This document shows, in pieces, positions 34,668 through 44,150 of a stretch of DNA of 54,754 nt. The notes below the pieces were generated by a model that had not been told where the DNA came from, searched no databases, and saw nothing but the letters and a program-made list of their open reading frames with translations. Source of the DNA: Thermoguttaceae bacterium (GTDB lineage: Bacteria > Planctomycetota > Planctomycetia > Pirellulales > Thermoguttaceae); assembly GCA_017939795.1 (NCBI GenBank), contig JAGBAA010000046.1:1-54754 (forward strand), in the 5' to 3' direction. Every line of letters starts with the position of its first letter. Within the stretch, counting starts at the first letter, position 1. A program made the position numbers and the translations under genes.

Positions 34668-36173
34668 TCAGCGGCGGTTCACGCATTCCGAGTACCGGGC
34701 GTAGGCCGCGTCCCAGGCTTCCGTATTTTGCGGAAGGAACGTCTCCATCGGGAAACTGTTCCGCACGATCTCACGGGCATGGGCAATGTCGCGGACCGCA
34801 CCGTCTGCGATCGCCTGGATCAGAATATTTCCGATCGCGGTCGCTTCTACCGGGCCGGTCACGACTTGCCGTCCGGTCGCGTTGGCCGTCATCTGGCAGA
34901 GCTGGCGGTTTTTCGTTCCGCCGCCCACGATGTGGATCGTTTCGAGTTTCTGGCCGTTGATCTCCTCGCACATTCGGAAAACATCACGGAAGCGCATCGC
35001 GATGCTCTCCACGGCACACTTCAGGACTTCACCTTCGGTCTCCGGCACGCTTTGGCCTGTCGCGCGGCAGAAATTTACGATTTCGTCCACCATGTTTTCC
35101 GGAGCAAAGAATTCCGGTGCCTCGGCGTTGATGAACCGCTGGAGAGACGGCGCGGCATCCGACATTCGGGTCAGTTCGTCCCAGTCCCACGCTTTCCCTT
35201 CCGTGTTCCAGATCCGCTTGCACTCCTGGAGGATCCACATGCCGGTGATGTTTTTCAGCACACGCCACGTATTTCCGACGCCTCCTTCGTTCGTGAAGTT
35301 CAGTTCGAGCATTTTCTCGTTCACGATCGGTTTCGGCGACTCGATCCCCATCAGTGCCCACGTACCGAGCGAAATATACGCCCAGTTCGGCTGCGTGCCG
35401 ATCTCGTAATCAGCCGGGACCGCCATGACGGCACTCGCGGTGTCGTGGGTGCCCGGAAGAACGACGTTCACATTGGGACCAAGCCCCGTCGCGGACTGAA
35501 CGCTCGGACGAAGCGGCCCGAGATTCGTGCCCGGCATGGAGATCTCGCCGAGAAAATGCGTTGGGATCCCGAATTTTTCCAGGAGTTCCCGCGCCCAATC
35601 CCCTTTCTGCGGGTCGAAAAACTGCGTCGTGGTCGCGTTGGTGAATTCGTTTGCTTTCTGACCGCTCAAAAGCCAGTGGAACACGTCCGGGATCTGCAGA
35701 AAACGCTGACCGGCCGTCAAAATCGGGTCGTCCGCTTCGCGCATGGCGATGAGCTGGTAGAGCGTATTGAACTGCATGAACTGCAAGCCGGTGTGTGCGA
35801 AGATCTCGCTTCTCGAGACCGTCTCGAACGCCGCTTCCGGGAAACCGTCCGTCCGATGGTCTCGGTACGTGACCGGGTTGGAGAGCACGCGGTCATTCCG
35901 GTCCAGCATGGCGAAATCAACGCCCCAGGTGTCGACGCCGACGCTTCGGAGACTTTCCGCGACCCCCGGAAGCTGAGCCGCGGCACGCAGCCCGTTCTGC
36001 ACGTTCTTCCAGAGTGCCGGAAGGTCCCAGTAGAGCGTCCCGCCAAGATCGGTCCCGCCGTTTTCGAAACGGTAGATCTCTTCAAGCGTGAGGGTCTCTC
36101 CATTCAGACGCCCGAGGACGTGGCGTCCGGACGATGCGCCCATATCGACGGCGAGGTAGGCTTTTTCTGTCAT
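34668..36173 (-). CDS. rhaB: Rhamnulokinase
   Basis: A 501-residue FGGY-family sugar kinase that phosphorylates L-rhamnulose at O1 in the cytosol. The start MTEKAYLAVDMGASSGR has GGAG at usable spacing and gives the standard family length; the longer open frame has no support. The first ATP-binding loop is VDMGASSGRHVLG, then GTLYWDLPALW, VGVDTWGVDFAMLD, the conserved LPGTHDTASAVMAVP, YISLGTWALMGIE, and the C-terminal nucleotide loop HIVGGGTKNRQLCQMTANA. Isomerase and aldolase partners are not adjacent. It has its own promoter and precedes the DUF58/VWA genes on the same strand. Confidence 0.9.
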   Translation of the reverse strand: MTEKAYLAVDMGASSGRHVLGRLNGETLTLEEIYRFENGGTDLGGTLYWDLPALWKNVQNGLRAAAQLPGVAESLRSVGVDTWGVDFAMLDRNDRVLSNPVTYRDHRTDGFPEAAFETVSRSEIFAHTGLQFMQFNTLYQLIAMREADDPILTAGQRFLQIPDVFHWLLSGQKANEFTNATTTQFFDPQKGDWARELLEKFGIPTHFLGEISMPGTNLGPLRPSVQSATGLGPNVNVVLPGTHDTASAVMAVPADYEIGTQPNWAYISLGTWALMGIESPKPIVNEKMLELNFTNEGGVGNTWRVLKNITGMWILQECKRIWNTEGKAWDWDELTRMSDAAPSLQRFINAEAPEFFAPENMVDEIVNFCRATGQSVPETEGEVLKCAVESIAMRFRDVFRMCEEINGQKLETIHIVGGGTKNRQLCQMTANATGRQVVTGPVEATAIGNILIQAIADGAVRDIAHAREIVRNSFPMETFLPQNTEAWDAAYARYSECVNRR

Positions 36174-36243
36174 GTGCGGCTCCGTGGGGAAAAAGGAGGG
36201 TGAAATCATGCGGACCCCGTACTTCAGGATCCTGATTTTTAAG

Positions 36244-36272
36244 ATTTTACCACAGATCCGCCAAAATTTCAA
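36244..36272 (-). promoter_or_regulatory. Predicted promoter of rhaB
   Basis: Minus strand: TTGAAA (36272-36267), 17-nt spacer, TAAAAT (36249-36244). Leader of about 65 nt. Confidence 0.65.
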
Positions 36273-36339
36273 CCGGGTAAAGCGATTTTTGAGAAAAAAG
36301 AACCAAAAAGTTTGCTTTTTCTCTGCTGAGAAACCGCAC

Positions 36340-36560
36340 AGTGCGTCGTTGACGAAGGGCTTCTGGAGGCTCGAGACGGAAGTAACGCAGGCGATGCGGG
36401 GGAGCATGATGGGGACGTCCGTCCGACAGCAGCGGGACATGGAGTGGCTGAGAGGTGAAGGAGCCGAGGCGGAGCCGCCCGCGCGGCAGACGACACAGCG
36501 TGCAGCGATCGGCGAAAAATCCCCTTCCTTTGGACGGGTTTCTTGCGTGCGCAAGTGCGC
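36340..36560. other. Unexplained GC-rich island between divergent promoters
   Basis: About 220 bp of GC-rich sequence flanked by AT-rich spacers, between the rhaB promoter and the DUF1559 promoter. It includes complementary pieces such as GAGCCGAGGCGGAGCC and the hairpin CTTGC/GCAAG at 36544-36557. Open frames here are short and resemble no protein I know. A structured RNA is possible; it does not match RNase P, SRP, tmRNA or 6S by eye. Confidence 0.3.
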
Positions 36561-36635
36561 TGTATTGCCTCACTCTAAAAATTCTTTGATTCTTATGTTT
36601 TTTTGACTTTTTTGGAAAATTTTTGAAAAATTCCC

Positions 36636-36663
36636 TTGAAATTTGCACGTGTCTGCGTACAAT
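36636..36663 (+). promoter_or_regulatory. Predicted promoter of the DUF1559 gene
   Basis: TTGAAA (36636-36641), 16-nt spacer, TACAAT (36658-36663). T-tracts with roughly 10-bp spacing precede it (36596-36624). An intact promoter in front of a broken gene suggests the break is recent. Confidence 0.6.
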
Positions 36664-36710
36664 AGATAGTATTCGGGTTTAGTCGAGACTTTAGCAAATC
36701 GGGGAAAAAC

Positions 36711-37718
36711 ATGAAACGTCAGAACGGATTCACGCTGGTCGAGCTTTTGGTCGTCATCGCCATCATCGGTATGCTCGTTGGGCTTCTGCTTCCGGCAGTC
36801 CAGCAGGCTCGCGAGGCGGCGCGGAATATGCAGTGCAGCAACAATCTGAAACAGATGGGGATCGCTGGCCAGAATCATCTTTCTACAGCACGGTGTTTTC
36901 CATCGGGCGGCTGACACTACCGCTGGACCGGCGTGCCGGAAATGGGGTTCGGAATGAAACAGCCGGGCGGTTTTCTCTACAGTCTCCTCCCGTTTGTGGA
37001 ACAGAACGCACTGCATCAGATGGGAACAGACAATCCGGATGAAGGCACTCGCACGCGCGTCACCACACCGCTGAGCTTCACGCACTGCCCCTCCCGGAGA
37101 ACAAGTAAGCTCTACCCGTACACGAGCAGCCAATCCTGCCTGACACGCGATGGCGGAAGCCTGACGGTCACGGAATCGATGAAGACAGACTATGCTGCCT
37201 GCTCCGGTACCCATACGGACAATGGCAACAATGACTACGGCGGACACGGTGCGACGAAGGTTCGGGAACTTGCGGACAAGAGCATCCGCGACCAGAATGC
37301 GAATTCGTCGAAGAACCATACTGGCATCACATACGGATACAGTAATGTAATGGACGGAGAGATCCGCGACGGAATGTCGAACACATACCTCTATGGCGAA
37401 AAGTGCATGAACGCCAGCTGCTATGAGGACGGCAAGGACGGCTCGGATAATGAGTGCGGTTATGCGGGCCACGGGAACGAAACGTGCCGCGGTGCGTTTC
37501 CGAACTACAGTTCCTCCTCGCTCGTCTATCAGGACCGCGCAGGACTTCAGAGACACTTTGCGTTCGGGAGCGTCCATGCGGGCGGATGCAATATGGCGTT
37601 TGCCGACGCTAGCGTGCAGCGTATCTCCTATTCTATCGAGTTTGAGGTCCATTACTGCCTCGCGAACAAATCGGATGGCGGACAGTACAACGGGAACTTT
37701 GTGCAGATTGCGTATTGA
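36711..37718 (+). pseudogene. DUF1559 (SBP_bac_10) pseudopilin-like protein interrupted by one in-frame TGA
   Basis: A single frame of 335 sense codons plus one internal TGA at 36912-36914. The N-terminal part is the planctomycete type IV pilin-like signature: [20 protein letters not shown], then [19 protein letters not shown]. After TGA the frame continues without further stops through MGFGMKQPGGFLYSLLPFVE, CPSRRTSKLYP, GEIRDGMSNTYL and the C-terminal FGSVHAGGCNMAFADASVQRIS. In the paralogue at 43044-43994 the same place reads [12 protein letters not shown], so TGA replaces the TGG of Trp by one base. The following base is C. Either a recent nonsense mutation, a sequencing error, or readthrough explains it. 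Other genes (for instance rhaB) end in TGA, so the code is standard. The protein would be a secreted, processed surface component. Confidence 0.8.
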
Positions 37719-37822
37719 TTCAAAGAGAGAAGATCCAGACAGTATCAGGAACCACGGCACCCGATGCTAAGGCTGGACTATCCTCGGTTGAGAAACTTTT
37801 TTGAGGAACCTTGAGGTGTTTT

Positions 37823-40800
37823 ATGTTTTTTTCCAGAAAACAGACTCGTCCCCTTTCCGCGACGGCAGTTTCCTTCCTTCTGGCCATCGGCGCGCTCGTT
37901 CCCGCATCCGCCGAGGCTCGTGAAACGAGCGTTTATTCCGGAACAGGCCAACGTCCGGCAAGCATGGACGGCGGGAATTACCTGAACGGAAACGACATCC
38001 GGATCGAGGCGGACACCAACTGCGCTTGGGTCTATCTGAACACGGACACAAGCGGACCGGCCTTTTGGAGCAATAATGTGTACATCGCCGGGACGGGGTT
38101 CAATTCGGAAAAAGGCGGGGCACTCCGTTTCGGTCAGGGAGCTACGAACAACACGAATCCGATGATCTGGACTGGGAACGTCACCCTCATCGGTGACGCG
38201 ACCATCGGTGTGCAGACCAAAACACCCAATGCCGTCGGCATCATTTCCGGGAAACTTTCCTCAGCAAACGACGCGAACAAACTCCTCATCCGCAGCCGAA
38301 CCGCGGGTTCCACTGCCGGGACTGCCGACATTGCGGGCATCCTGACCATCACGTCTGACAATCCGGACTTTAATTCTCCGATCCAGGTCGGAGGCGGAAC
38401 GCTCCAGCTCGGCGACATTCGCGAAGTGACCGCCACTGGATATGAATGGATCCAGAACGCGGACGGCTCGGAAACGTACACGCAGAATACCGCGAAACAG
38501 TTTACCTTTGACGGCACCACGGGCAGCGTCGGCTCTGCACCGATCGACCTGACGAGCGTCTGGGGCGACAAAAACTCTCATCTGATTTTCAAACGCTCAG
38601 GAAACGTGACCGTCCAAAACGCGATCTCCGGCACAGGGACCCTTACTTTTGCGGGAACCGCAAACTATTCTCTCGGCGAAAACGGTTCCATCGCCAACAC
38701 GCTGGAATCTGTTGCTGTCTCGAATGGCGCAACGTTCGTCAACTGCTTCAACGCGACGGACTACAGCAACCAGAACGGCGAAGGACACTGGGACTACGCA
38801 GGCGCGGTCTCCGGCGACGGACGCTACCAGGTCGATTTCACTACGGAAGCGAAGATACTTGAGAACAATACACGCATCACGATCTCTTCCATTCCCGCTT
38901 CGGTCAAGAACTTCTCCGGTGTCTACATTTTCGGCGCGGGTTACCGATTCAACGTCGGCTCCGGAATGTCGCAGGAAAAATTGGGCTACGCCCTCGGCGC
39001 GACGGACTACGGTCAGCTCTGGTTCGATTCCGCGTCGGACTCCTACACCGGCGACCTTTACCTGAAAGGGAACGGCTGGGGAACGACCGAATACTTCGGC
39101 GCGATCCGTTTTGCCGGCGGGATCTCCGGTGACTTGGCGACCTCAGCCAACATGCCGTCCGTGCACGGAAATATTTACCTCATGGGCGACACGCGCATTC
39201 AACTTGAGGGAAGCCAGGCTGCGCTCATCACCTCAAACATTCAGAATGACGCAGGAGTCGATTCCGCCCAGCTCGAAGTCCGAAGGAACCGGCTCATCTT
39301 CACCGGAAACGCTTCGCATACGCAAACGGTCCTCGCTTCCGGCGCAACGCTTCAGGTCGGACACATCGGCACGCTCAACGGCACGCAGTACGACGGGACC
39401 TCCGGCTCTCTTGGTTCCGGCGCGGTGACGGTCGCCAGCGGCACGACGCTCCACTTTATGCGCTCGGATGCCGTGACGGTCGCGGCCGCGATCGCGAACA
39501 GCGGAACGATCATTTTTGACGGCGGCGGCGAGTATACGGTGAACTCGACGATCGGCGGGAAAGCGTCCGTCACCGAAGAAACGTGGGTCACGCTCAACCA
39601 GACGACCAGCGCGACATGGTCTGGTGCGGGTTCTCTTCAGCTCAACGATCCGGCAGGCGATAAGACCAACGCCATGCCTGGAGTGACTCTCGACGGATTC
39701 ACCGGTACACTCTATGCGGGGACCGGCTACCGTTGGCAAACTCCCACGACTGACGCCCCCCAAATTGGCGCGGTGGACGGCGGACAGATCTGGCATCTTG
39801 GCGGCGTCATTTCCAAACCGATCTATCTGGAAGGCATCGGCTGGCATTCGGGAGAGCGTTTCGGCGCGTTACGTTTCGCGGCAGGAAATTCCACGGATGC
39901 GGCCGGAAACCAGACCATGACCGGTGCTTCTTCCGACATTTACCTCCTTGGCGACACTCGGATCAGTGCCCGAAACAACAATTCACCGACCACAGCGATC
40001 CTTTCCGGTCAGATCTCCGGGGATTTTCAGCTTGAGGTCAACTCCAGCGGTACGCATGGAACGAAAGTGGCCGGCACGATCATCCTGACTGGTGCGAATA
40101 CCTACGGCGACACGCTCGTTTCCGAGCAGGATACGCTCCAGGTCGGACACATCGGTACGATCAACGGCACGAAATACGACGGTTCGACGGGAACCCTCGG
40201 CACCGGCTCCGCGACAGTTGCGCAGAATGCGAAACTCGTCTTCATGCGTTCCGGCGAAGTCGTGCTTCCGAATGAGCTCAAGGGGGAAGGGACGGCGATT
40301 TTTGATGGAACGGCTTCCTATACTGCCGAGCAGGAACAGCTTGCAGGAATTGCTTCGGTCCAGGTACAGGATGCTGCGTCGCTCCTCTTTACCGGCACGA
40401 TCGATTCCGACGTGACGCAAAACGTGACCGGGAATGGAACGCTCGCGCTGAAGGATGCCGTTTTGTCGGTCGAACTTTCCGGGGAAAATTCGTCGGCTGC
40501 GGATTCACCGGAAGCTGCGCTTATTTTCGGAAAAGATCTGGAAGTCCTTGGGTCCCTCATGATCGATGTGGGACTCGAAGCCGGTTTTGTGCCGGGGGTG
40601 GATGAAACGCTTTATCTGGTGCAGGGAACGACGGAATCGTTTGCCGGTCTTGAACCTGGAGATATTCAGATCGCGGTTCCGGAACTCAGCGGGCTGGATT
40701 CATGGAGTCTGGGACTCGTTTCTCTGGGAGACGGCATGGCACTTGCCCTCGGAAACAGCGTCGGAACCGGGCTTCCGGAACCATCCGCGTGGGCACTTTT

Positions 40801-40852
40801 GATCCTTGGTTCCTGCGGCATCTTCTTGGTGCGCCGACGTCGGGGAATTTGA
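37823..40852 (+). CDS. PEP-CTERM-anchored beta-strand repeat surface protein with three repeated modules
   Basis: A 1009-residue exported protein. The ATG at 37823 follows GAGGTG; a TTG four codons upstream is less likely. A signal peptide (ATAVSFLLAIGALVPASAEA) is followed by three related modules of about 260-300 residues, each with a motif of the form ALRFxxG, then NxYLxGDTRI or NVTLIGDATI, GTLQxGxI, a short GxxGSLGSG-type turn, and HFMRSxxVTV / FMRSGEVVL. This is the autotransporter-associated beta-strand type. The C-terminus ends LPEPSAWALLILGSCG and FLVRRRRGI, a PEP-CTERM sorting signal (PEP motif, membrane helix, Arg cluster). That implies exosortase processing; no exosortase is in the window. 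Confidence 0.85.
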   Translation: MFFSRKQTRPLSATAVSFLLAIGALVPASAEARETSVYSGTGQRPASMDGGNYLNGNDIRIEADTNCAWVYLNTDTSGPAFWSNNVYIAGTGFNSEKGGALRFGQGATNNTNPMIWTGNVTLIGDATIGVQTKTPNAVGIISGKLSSANDANKLLIRSRTAGSTAGTADIAGILTITSDNPDFNSPIQVGGGTLQLGDIREVTATGYEWIQNADGSETYTQNTAKQFTFDGTTGSVGSAPIDLTSVWGDKNSHLIFKRSGNVTVQNAISGTGTLTFAGTANYSLGENGSIANTLESVAVSNGATFVNCFNATDYSNQNGEGHWDYAGAVSGDGRYQVDFTTEAKILENNTRITISSIPASVKNFSGVYIFGAGYRFNVGSGMSQEKLGYALGATDYGQLWFDSASDSYTGDLYLKGNGWGTTEYFGAIRFAGGISGDLATSANMPSVHGNIYLMGDTRIQLEGSQAALITSNIQNDAGVDSAQLEVRRNRLIFTGNASHTQTVLASGATLQVGHIGTLNGTQYDGTSGSLGSGAVTVASGTTLHFMRSDAVTVAAAIANSGTIIFDGGGEYTVNSTIGGKASVTEETWVTLNQTTSATWSGAGSLQLNDPAGDKTNAMPGVTLDGFTGTLYAGTGYRWQTPTTDAPQIGAVDGGQIWHLGGVISKPIYLEGIGWHSGERFGALRFAAGNSTDAAGNQTMTGASSDIYLLGDTRISARNNNSPTTAILSGQISGDFQLEVNSSGTHGTKVAGTIILTGANTYGDTLVSEQDTLQVGHIGTINGTKYDGSTGTLGTGSATVAQNAKLVFMRSGEVVLPNELKGEGTAIFDGTASYTAEQEQLAGIASVQVQDAASLLFTGTIDSDVTQNVTGNGTLALKDAVLSVELSGENSSAADSPEAALIFGKDLEVLGSLMIDVGLEAGFVPGVDETLYLVQGTTESFAGLEPGDIQIAVPELSGLDSWSLGLVSLGDGMALALGNSVGTGLPEPSAWALLILGSCGIFLVRRRRGI

Positions 40853-40866
40853 CCTGGGTTCATTTC

Positions 40867-40899
40867 ACGGAATGCGGAATGTTTTTTTCTGCATTCCGT
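40867..40899 (+). terminator. Hairpin after the PEP-CTERM gene, possible terminator
   Basis: ACGGAATGC and GCATTCCGT form a 9-bp stem around a T-rich loop 15 nt past the stop. No following T-run, so terminator function is uncertain. Confidence 0.4.
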
Positions 40900-41005
40900 T
40901 AGTTCTGAAAAGGATCCGGCACATTGGGGCTGGACGGAATGTATTTGGTTCTGGACTTGGAGTATCCCCGTTCATGCCGTGTATGCGGGATCGAACGCGA
41001 TGGAT

Positions 41006-42100
41006 TCACGGCTCTTCTGGATCGACAAAGACCATCGGCGTGAGTTCGGGATCAAATTCCCTGCCGATCAGGAATTTCAGCGGAGCACCGCTTCCGGCGT
41101 GCCAGCATTCTTCCGGAGTCGCGAAACCGAGTGAGACCATATGCATCCACCCCTCCCAGACGGATTTTGCGGCACCGGCCAGAACGTTGGGGCTGTCGGC
41201 AATGTGGAGCTTCCGTTCCGGGGTCAGGATCACGTCGCCGCCGATGTGCGTATGGTACGCTCCCGGTTTTTTGCCTGCGTATTGCGTCGCGTCACTGATG
41301 AGGAACGTCTTTTCCCGTCCTTTGACCCGGTAGAAGGTCTTCAGCATTTCCGGCGGGAGATGGAAACCGTCTGGAATCATCGAGACTGCGAGTTCATCTT
41401 CTGCCAAAATCGCCCAGATCGGGTTGGCGTGTCGTGGAAGAAGCTGGGCGCACGCATTTCCCAGATGCGTCGCGAGGACCGTACCGGCCTGAACGGCTTC
41501 GCGGATCTGTGCAGAACCTGCGTGTGTGTGCCCGATGGCTGGAAGGATCCCGTGTTTTCTAAGCATCGCAGTGAACTCTGCCGCATTTTTGCCGTGTGGA
41601 CTGAACGTCATGAGCCGGATCCGGCCATGTGCGGCTTCCTGCCAGCGCGAGATCCATTTCTCTGCATTCGGATCATCCGTCGCCATGACGTGCGCGAGCG
41701 GGTGCGCCCCCCGGTAGCCGTCCTCCGGAGAAATGAACGGACCTTCCAGATGGTAGAATGGTGCACGGGCGATCGTATCGGCATCGACGGTCTTTTCAGC
41801 TTCTTCACGGAATGTTTCCAGACGGATCAGCTGATCCAGGATCACTTCCGGAGCGTTCGTGATGAGCGTCGGCAGCGCACACGTGACTCGATGCTCCCGA
41901 AGTGCCCGAAGTGCTTGAATGTATCCGGAGAATGTGAGTTCCGGATCATTGAAATCCGCGCCTCCGAATCCGTTGACCTGAATATCCGTCAGCCCTGGTG
42001 CGATCCTGCGCAGAGAGCTGCTCTGCGGGAGATCCGTGAGTTCCCTGAATTCCGTCCCGCATACTTCGACTGCACGGCCATCCCAGAGAATGCCTTCCAT
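41006..42100 (-). CDS. nagA: N-acetylglucosamine-6-phosphate deacetylase-like protein
   Basis: A 364-residue cytosolic amidohydrolase that removes acetate from GlcNAc-6-phosphate, feeding amino sugars from mucin, chitin or peptidoglycan into glycolysis. The chosen ATG has AAAGG upstream and gives near-family length; longer in-frame starts have no support. Landmarks are APGLTDIQVNGFGG (34-47), HLEGPFIS with metal Glu119, GHTHAG with His191, THLGNA with His212, IPDGFHLPP (242-250) and catalytic Asp270 in ISDATQ. GNACAQ and ATQYAG deviate from the usual FNAM and DAM sequences, so a related acetamido-sugar substrate is possible. It is downstream of the LysE gene with a 173-nt gap. Confidence 0.8.
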   Translation of the reverse strand: MEGILWDGRAVEVCGTEFRELTDLPQSSSLRRIAPGLTDIQVNGFGGADFNDPELTFSGYIQALRALREHRVTCALPTLITNAPEVILDQLIRLETFREEAEKTVDADTIARAPFYHLEGPFISPEDGYRGAHPLAHVMATDDPNAEKWISRWQEAAHGRIRLMTFSPHGKNAAEFTAMLRKHGILPAIGHTHAGSAQIREAVQAGTVLATHLGNACAQLLPRHANPIWAILAEDELAVSMIPDGFHLPPEMLKTFYRVKGREKTFLISDATQYAGKKPGAYHTHIGGDVILTPERKLHIADSPNVLAGAAKSVWEGWMHMVSLGFATPEECWHAGSGAPLKFLIGREFDPELTPMVFVDPEEP

Positions 42101-42273
42101 TTGTTTTGCCTTTGCCTTTCCGGAGCATTTCATTTCAAAATCAAAGCTCCCAATGGTTCTGTTGCCTTTCTGCCTGCGTCCGGTTCTTTTTTGATGGATG
42201 TACACCAGAGTCTCGCGGTGTGCTCCAATGTATCGCCGTCCCTCGGCATATTTCAGTGTGGAACTGCGTTTCC

Positions 42274-42963
42274 TTAAAGGATCCCCGCAGTTTCCAAAAA
42301 GATCTGGAGTGCCAGAATCACGAAAATCGTTCCGGCGATCCGGTTTACCCACCAGATCCTGCGTTCACTCTGAAGAAAGCGGGCCCGAATAAAACTGCCC
42401 GCAAAAACGAGGCAGAAACACCATGCCAGCCCGATCCCGCAGAAGGTCAGTCCCAGTACCAGCAGGGAGATGGATGGTTCTGCGTAGTCTTTCTGAATAA
42501 ATTGCGGCAGGTAGGCGAGGTAAAAAAGGATGACTTTCGGATTCAGAAGATTCACGGCCGTCCCCTGAAGAAAGTGCGGTCCAAGCTGTCTCAGACGGAA
42601 CGTTCCTGCGGGAGATGGTGATGTTTCTGTAGTGCTTTCTGTGTCGATCTCAACGATCGAATGTCCCGCTCTCCAGCTGCCGATGCCGAGCCAGAGCAGG
42701 TAGAGTCCTCCGGCCGTACGGATCAGGTCAAACACGAGCGGTGAATGACTGAGAAAAAGTCCAAGTCCGAATGCGACGAGACATGAGTGAACGACCAGCC
42801 CCAGCGAGATCCCGAAAGACGCGGCGATCGGGAACAGCCGGGTATGCGAAGTAAAGGTCTTCCCAAGAATGAAGACCATATCGACGCCTGGGATCAGGCA
42901 CAAAATGAATGAGGAAAATAAAAAAAGGGGAAAATTTTCAATTCCAAACATGAATGCGTCCAT
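42274..42963 (-). CDS. LysE/RhtB family amino-acid exporter
   Basis: A 229-residue inner-membrane protein with about six hydrophobic helices. The N-terminal FSSFILCLIPGVDMVFILGKTF corresponds to the LysE family signature (PGP-like turn here PGVD). Segments GISLGLVVHSCLVAFGLG, GGLYLLWLGIGSWRAG and GTAVNLLNPKVILFYLAYLPQFI are typical RhtB/LysE. Known members export lysine, arginine, homoserine or threonine; the substrate here is not determinable. A loop rich in Ser, Thr and Glu (about 105-120) separates the halves. It is followed by nagA in the same direction. Confidence 0.9.
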   Translation of the reverse strand: MDAFMFGIENFPLFLFSSFILCLIPGVDMVFILGKTFTSHTRLFPIAASFGISLGLVVHSCLVAFGLGLFLSHSPLVFDLIRTAGGLYLLWLGIGSWRAGHSIVEIDTESTTETSPSPAGTFRLRQLGPHFLQGTAVNLLNPKVILFYLAYLPQFIQKDYAEPSISLLVLGLTFCGIGLAWCFCLVFAGSFIRARFLQSERRIWWVNRIAGTIFVILALQIFLETAGIL

Positions 42964-43043
42964 TCATTCGCCGATCCCTCTGCGAAGTCCGCAAAGTCTG
43001 GGACTGGATCGGCTGATTTTGCTTTTTTCTGAAATTTCAGACT

Positions 43044-43994
43044 TTAGTTAAGCGTAACGGCCTGACCGTCGCTTTTTCGGCCAATGTATTTGAAGGTCTC
43101 TTCGTCCACGCTGTAGGAAAGACGCTGAACCGACCCATCGCACAGAACGATACCAAAAGTGCCTGCGTGGACACTTCCGAAAACGTTTCCGTTTCGCACG
43201 CCAATACGGTCCTGGAAAGGGAGCTGGTCCGTGATCCGGATCGAATCGTCGTCGGCAGCCTGAAATTGAGTCAGGTCATCTCCCGCCGTCTTGCCGGTTT
43301 CGTAAGCGTCTGCCTGGACGTATTTTTCACCCACGAGGATCGTATTGCTCGTTCCGTCCCGGATCTCTCCCATCGTGACGGCACTTTTGCTGAAAATGAC
43401 TCCGGTATTTCCGGATTTCGGCTGGATCTTAAGACCGGCTTCCACCGAAGCCGGCGCGTTTCCGCTCATGCCGTCAGGATAGAGACAGCCAGCCCCTGAA
43501 TTGCCGGCATAGTCAATTTTTCCGACCTCAGAGGTGTTCGCCATGTTTTTTAGCTTGACGCCGCCGTACGGATAGAGTTTTGTTGTGCGCCTGGACGGGC
43601 AGATGAATGCCGGAACGGGAGTCTGTGCGCGGGTCGAAGCCCCTTCTTCCTGGGTACTGTTGATGGTTTGCAAACCGTCTGTTCCCAAAGACCAGAGAGC
43701 CTGCTGTTCAAGGAAGGGAAGCAGACTGTACGACCAGCCGCCTGGCTGAGTGATTCCGAAACCACAATCTGCATCTCCCGTCCAATAGCACGTCCAGCCT
43801 CCGGAAGGAAATGCCCGACTTGAGGATTCATGGTTCAATGAAGCGAGACCGATCTGTTTCAGATTGTTGCTGCATTGCATTTGACGTGCGGCTTCACGTG
43901 CCTGCTGGACAGCAGGAAGCAGAAGGCCTACGAGCATGCCGATGATCGCGATGACGACCAGAAGTTCCACCAGCGTAAATCCGGATTTGCGCAT
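43044..43994 (-). CDS. DUF1559 pseudopilin-like secreted protein (intact)
   Basis: A 316-residue protein of the planctomycete DUF1559/SBP_bac_10 family. [19 protein letters not shown] is the type IV pilin-like methylation and membrane segment; the start is fixed by that motif, and a GGGGGAAAAC precedes it. The body keeps the family blocks [67 protein letters not shown] and [21 protein letters not shown]. Members are processed, exported and thought to form surface or pilus-like structures; exact function is not known. It lies on the opposite strand to its broken paralogue, 6 kb away. Confidence 0.9.
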   Translation of the reverse strand: MRKSGFTLVELLVVIAIIGMLVGLLLPAVQQAREAARQMQCSNNLKQIGLASLNHESSSRAFPSGGWTCYWTGDADCGFGITQPGGWSYSLLPFLEQQALWSLGTDGLQTINSTQEEGASTRAQTPVPAFICPSRRTTKLYPYGGVKLKNMANTSEVGKIDYAGNSGAGCLYPDGMSGNAPASVEAGLKIQPKSGNTGVIFSKSAVTMGEIRDGTSNTILVGEKYVQADAYETGKTAGDDLTQFQAADDDSIRITDQLPFQDRIGVRNGNVFGSVHAGTFGIVLCDGSVQRLSYSVDEETFKYIGRKSDGQAVTLN

Positions 43995-44083
43995 CGTTTT
44001 CCCCCAAAAAATTTTTGCTTTTCTGAATTTTGTGTGGTTTGGTAGGCTAAAAACCAAATGGTCCGTAATTTCTTTTACGTTTC

Positions 44084-44112
44084 ATTTTAGTAGATAGTTC
44101 CCGTTCTGTCAA
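44084..44112 (-). promoter_or_regulatory. Predicted promoter of the intact DUF1559 gene
   Basis: Minus strand: perfect TTGACA (44112-44107), 17-nt spacer, TAAAAT (44089-44084). A/T tracts of 6-9 bp precede it at 44120-44150. Confidence 0.7.
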
Positions 44113-44150
44113 GTGGCTTCGAAAAAAAATCGAAAATTTCCCCAAATTTC

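Noticed and set aside
36340..36560. Fragments resembling a cobalamin riboswitch (CCCGCTGCTGT on the minus strand)
   Set aside because: The other conserved parts (GGTGAAAA-type core and the AGCCAGGAGACC-type box) are missing.
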